A DNA stretch of 64,000 bases from an uncultured Prevotellaceae bacterium (GTDB taxonomy: Bacteria > Bacteroidota > Bacteroidia > Bacteroidales > Bacteroidaceae), in NCBI GenBank assembly GCA_902778255.1, contig CACYXD010000002.1, positions 62,001-126,000 of the forward strand, in the 5' to 3' direction. Positions 55,501-61,500 of the stretch are shown one piece after another. The stretch's first letter is position 1, and every line of letters starts with the position of its first letter. The notes below the pieces were generated by a model. The model saw only the letters and a list, made by a program, of their open reading frames with translations. It was not told where the DNA came from and ran no database searches. The position numbers and the translations under genes are program-made.

Positions 55501-58500
55501 GTCTTTGGCGGCAGTGACGCAAAGGGCTTCTGTGGTAATCCTATTATAGATAAAACGGAAACCAACCCATACTGTAAATTAGTAACTACCAGAATGTATG
55601 GTGCTGGTAAAGAGTCGGACGTGGACCATGTGGATATAGTAATTTCTGGTTGTACAGCTGAGAATACTGATATTGAATATGTCTTTGGAGGTTCTTATAA
55701 TGCTCATATTGCAGATTATATTAATTTGACTATCAAAGCTGGCGTCTTCAAGAATGTATTTGGCGGAAACGACCGTACTGGTAGTATCGGAGGTAATATT
55801 ACAGTAAATATTGAGGAAACCGAAGATTGTGCAAAGCCTCTTATCATTCAGAACTTGTTTGGTGGCGGTAATCAGGCTGCTTATCCTGGAACAAAAAGAG
55901 ATGGTACTGAAATCGCCACATCAGGAAAGATTACTGTGAATGTCAAGTCTGCTACGCGTATTGATAACATATTCGGTGGTAGCTTCATGGCCGACGTGAA
56001 TGGTGATACTGAGGTGAACATCAACATGTCGAAAGGTTTCTGGGCAGGAAAGACATATCAAGGAAAGCTCATACCAGATTCTGTCGGTGTCATTGGCAAT
56101 ATCTATGGCGGTGGTAACCAAGGTGTGGTTCGTGGTAATTCTAAGGTTAATATATGTACTGCGGATTCCGTAGGATATAAGACAATACCCGCACATCTAA
56201 CCTACAGAGAGAAAGACGGTCTCTATTATGTTCCTGTCACTGGAGCAAGAATCACCGGTGATGTATTTGGTGGCGGAAACGAAGCCAATGTGAATGGTAA
56301 TGATACTGTGAACATCTGCACTGCCGATTATTCTGGTATTTCTGGATTCCAAGGCGTTTCTATTGGTAAGACCGTCTATGGCGGCGGTAGTGCTGCTGAT
56401 GTGAAAGGTAATACATTCGTGAAAATGTCTGGTGGCTATGTCTTCAATGGTGTCTTTGGAGGTGGCCTGTCCGGTTCGGTGGGTACATTTACCAGAAGAA
56501 CTGAAGATGAATACACAGGTGTCTATGGTCATACATCTCACACCGGCTGTATTGGCAAACCCGTTTCATGTGCTGAAAACACAGGTAAATGTACGGTTGT
56601 GGTTGACGGTGGTCAGATAGGTCCTGTTGAAGTGGCAAAAGATGGTATGAACAGGTCGGTGGCTAACGGTGGTCCTGTCCCACAAGGTTGGGTATGGGGC
56701 GGAGGCTGCGGTCTCATCGAGGATCCTTCTACTAACCCTGATACGCACTTCAAGACCTACGTTGGAAGCACTGATGTGACTATTGGCGGTACGGCTTTCA
56801 TTCTGGAATCAGTCATCGGTGGCGGTGAGTTCGGGCGTGTGCTGGGCAATACGCTTGTGAAGATTAAGGACCATTGTCAGATTGGTGTGGGTGATGGCCA
56901 GTGGGAAACCGTGGCTGGCGTCGATAAGCCCATACGCTATACTGATGGTTATGACTATGGTAGTGGCGCTACTACGAACCAGTTCATCGACCCGACCGTA
57001 ACACCGGTTACAGATGGGAACAAGTTAGCCGAATGTTCGCACTTCCCGTATGGCAATGCAGGTCAACACCTGCCTTACGACACATACTATAAAAAGTATT
57101 GTAACAAGGATGCCTCATTTGCAACGAATCATCCAGAATTAGGTCCTGCCAGCACTGATAATCCTTCTGACGGTCAAACATGGATTGGCTGTGTATTTGG
57201 TGGTGGCTCTGGCTATATGCCTTACGAGAAGGCCGATGGCACTGGCTATGACTGGTGTAAATCGGCAGGTTGGGTAGAAGGTAATACTGAGGTACAGATT
57301 ACTGGTGGTCATATCCTGAACAATGTCTATGGTGGTAATGAGGTTACTGACGTAAAGGGTACATGTACGGTGACGATGTCTGGCGGTACGATTGGTGTAC
57401 CGCGTACCTTGGCACAGATTGCTGCACATCCCCTTAGCTGCTATCTGTTCGGTGCTGGTAAAGGTGACCAGCGCACCTACTTCAACGATTATAACAATGT
57501 AGGAAACGTAATAGTTAATGTTTCTGGTGGTATCATCTATGGTTCTGTATTGGGTGGCGCTGAGGATGGTCACGTGCTCGGTAATACTTCAGTGACAATT
57601 AGTGGTGGTACCATCGGTACCTGGGGTACTTCCTATGTCGATGGTAACGTCTTCGGTGGTGGTCGTGGTTTCTCTGGTGAGAACCTGGCTGCTGGTACCG
57701 TGGGGGGCAACACTACGGTGACTATCAACGGCGGCAAGATGCTGGGTTCTGTCTATGGCGGTGGTCGTATGGCATCGGTAGGTGTGAACTTCGCAAGCGC
57801 TCAGGATGCATCTTCAGGACAGTTCACGGAGGATACCAATGAGAACACCTATGGTCATGTCACCATCAATATCACTGGCGGTACCATTGGTAATTCCACT
57901 GAAACTGCAACAGAAGATGGACACACCAAGGGCGGTAATGTCTTTGGCGGTGGTATGGGTAGTCTGACTAAGCTTGACGGAACAACGCCTAACACACTCT
58001 GGACAAAAATGGCACAGGTGAAGACCTCGTCTGTCAATATCACAGGTGCTTCTACCCATATCAAGAGTAATGTGTATGGCGGTGCGGAGTATGGTACGAC
58101 ACGTGACAGGGCTTGTGTGACTATTGGTGGAACAAGGAATGAGTCAACAGGTGCAATCACTCCTGTAATAACTGCAGCAGGTACACCAACCATCAATGGC
58201 CATGTCTATGGTGGCGGTTATGGTAGTACCAATAATGCAGCGACCTATAACAGTGATATCGTGGCAGGCGAAACCACAACCTATCGCTTCACGCCAATGC
58301 AATATGCAGGTATTGTGGGTGGCGAGACGGTTGTCAACATTGTTGGCAACAGCCACGTTAAGGGTAATGTCTTTGGCGGTGGTGAAATGGCCTCTGTAGG
58401 TGTCATCGACTATAGCGTTGACGGCAGTGGCAATTATATCAATGTTATTAAGCATGACACCTATGATGATGCGAAGAATACCTTCCATGACTTCGGTCTT

Positions 58501-61500
58501 AGCTGGCCCTATAAGTTTGACTATGTACCAACGCTCAAGGTCGGTGCGAATTACATCAAAGGTGGTAAGACCACAGTGAACATCGCAGGTTCTGCAGAAG
58601 TCGGCACCTATAGTGGTAGTGCCTATACCTTTGGCGGCTATGTGTTTGGCGGCGGTAAGGGTAAAGTAGATTTCAATAATGGTGGTGTAAACGACATCAC
58701 GACGCAGCGCTATACGGAAGCTCATATTTGTAACGTCCGAGAGACAGAGGTGACTATTGGAGGTACATCAACAATCAGAACAGTTTATGGCGGTGGTGAT
58801 AACGGACACGTTCTCGAGGATGCCAGCATTACCATCAATGGCGGAACCATCAGACGTACTGCTTTTGGCGGTGGTAAGGGTACCGGCGAATTCAAAACAA
58901 CATTGTTGAATACTTCTGGTTCAGGCAGTTCTGAAGTATCTGTTTGCAGCTGGACGGCTGGTAAGGTCTATGGCAACACCTCACTTACCATGAATAATGG
59001 TAGTGTAGGCTGGTTTATCTATGGTGGCGGTAACATGGCCTCTGTGGGTAAGGGTAACTATACTGGCGGATCGGATGACTATTATGCTGCGGGCTATGGC
59101 GAATTGCCCTCTGCCGATGGTGCAATTTGGACAGCAACCCCAGCAGCAGGGACCTATGCCCACTACTTCCAGAACAGTGGTATTGCTACGGTGAATATCT
59201 ATGGCGGTACTGTGGGAGCTGATGATGCTGGTGATGATTCTGACGGTATCCCTTATGGTTCTGTCTTTGGCGGTAGCCGTGGTAAGGCTGCCAAGTCCAC
59301 TGGTTACTCTCCACGCTACAAGTACGTGCCCGACTTCTTCATGGGTTATGTGAACAAGGCAAGAATTAAGATTGGTAAGACTCGTGATGAATATGTGGGT
59401 GACTATGCATCCTATACCGGTCCAACAATCTATGGCTCAGTCTATGGCGGTGGTCAGGACGGCCATGTACGCAACAGTACTGAGGTGACGATAAATAAGG
59501 GAGCCATTTCTGGTCAAAAACCATCAGTCGATACTGGAGGTCGAAGTGGTCATGTGTTCGGTGCCGGTTCGGGTATCGGTAAATACACGGATGGTGGTAG
59601 TTATTGTAACAGCTCTTCCGGTTCTGTCACCTGTACGACGCAAATTGACGTGAAAGGCGGTAGCATTCATGGTAATGTCTATGGCGGCGGTGCCTTGGCT
59701 TCTGTAGGTCCCCGTAATATGGGTAAGAATGAACAGAAAGAAAAAACGGAATCGAGCACCCATGCATCCTTCTCACACAATAAGGTGACGATAGAGGGTG
59801 GTAGCATTGATGGCAGCGTATTTGGTGCCAGCCGTGGTCCTGGTTCTGTCATGTTCTCTGGTGTCTCCCCCGTATTCTCTGGTGTTGGTACAGGGACAGG
59901 GCAATACGATCCGACTAAGTTTGCTACCTCAATATGGACTGAGGTGAACGTGAAAGGTGGTACCATCGGTGGTAATGTCTATGGCGGTGGCGAGATGGGC
60001 CAGGTCAAGGCGAGTACAGTAGTCAGCCTGACCGGTGGTAGCATAGCCCACGATGCATATGGTGGCGGTAAGGGAACAAAAGATTCCATTGCAGCTGATG
60101 TTGGTGGTGATGTTACTGTGGAGTTGAACAAGAGCGTGGAAACTACTGCTAAGGGATGTGACGTAGAGAAAATCTTCGGTTGTAACGATATATACGGTAC
60201 ACCGAAGGGACATGTCACAGTGCATGTATTTGCTACGCAGCATAGAGACTCGACACAGATTAGTGCTAAGAGTACGAAGTTCAAGAGTATGGAGGGTGGA
60301 TATACCATTGCCGAATCTGGCGAAAGTAGCTATAAAGCTAAAACTAGCGCTGATGACCTCGGGAAACTCGCCCAAACCGTAGGCTTGACTTCCGATCAGA
60401 TTACCGCATATGAAACTGCAATTTCTGGCGGTGCTACTGATAGTATTAAGAATGTAAGACTTAATGAATACATAGAAGCTGTTGCAGACAAGAAATACGA
60501 CGTACTTGCTGTCTATGGTGGTGGTGACCTGGCAATCTATGAACCGACAGATCCTACCGAGAATACGGATGTCATCATTGAGGGTTGTGATGTGACCAGC
60601 ATCAAGCAGGTCTATGGTGGTGGTAATGCAGCTTCTACCCCTGCAACTAATGTCAGAATAAACGCTGCCTACGAAATCCATGAGGCATTCGGTGGTGGTA
60701 ATGGTAAGGATATTTATGAGTTAAATGGTGAGTGGTATGAGAACCCAGGTGCCAACGTGGGCTATTATGCGACATACCATCATACCTCTGCCGGAGGTAC
60801 ACGAGTCAGTCCTCATCCCGCTGTCGAAAACAATGGCTCTGGAGGTTATAAGGATGCAACGACTAAGGATGCTCGTCGTGCTAACTATCCTTACGGAAAT
60901 GGTACTACCAGACTGGAAATTACCGGAGGACGTATCCATACAACCTATGGCGGTAGTAACACGAGGGGTAATATCAGAGCAGAGGCATTTACTGGCACCG
61001 AAGATGCTGGAGATTGCCCTATGCAGATTGATAAATCATATACAGCCGGAAAGAGTGCCGATACCGATGCAGGATCAAAAGTTGAGGCGAAGTGCGTAGA
61101 GGTTAAACAAGATGCCATCTATGGAGGGGCTCTGGACGCTAATGTGTATAGTGATGTTGTGATTGATATTACCAATGGTACTTATGGTAAGGTATTTGGT
61201 GGTAATGATACCAGAGGAAAAATATATGGTTCTATCACTATTAATGTACATGAGGAAGGCTGTAAGCCTATCGTTATAGACTCACTATATGTTGGCGGTA
61301 AATTGGCTGATTACTCTATCTATGGATTTAAGGAGAATGGCTCTGCACGTACTAAAGCGGAATACGACGATTTGACTTCTGAGCAAAAAGCGGCTATCAC
61401 TGTTCAGCGAGACCCACAGATTAATATCATCTCTGCCACGAAGATTGGTACTATCTATGGTGGTGGCTATCAGGCAAAGGTAATAGGTAATCCATCTGTC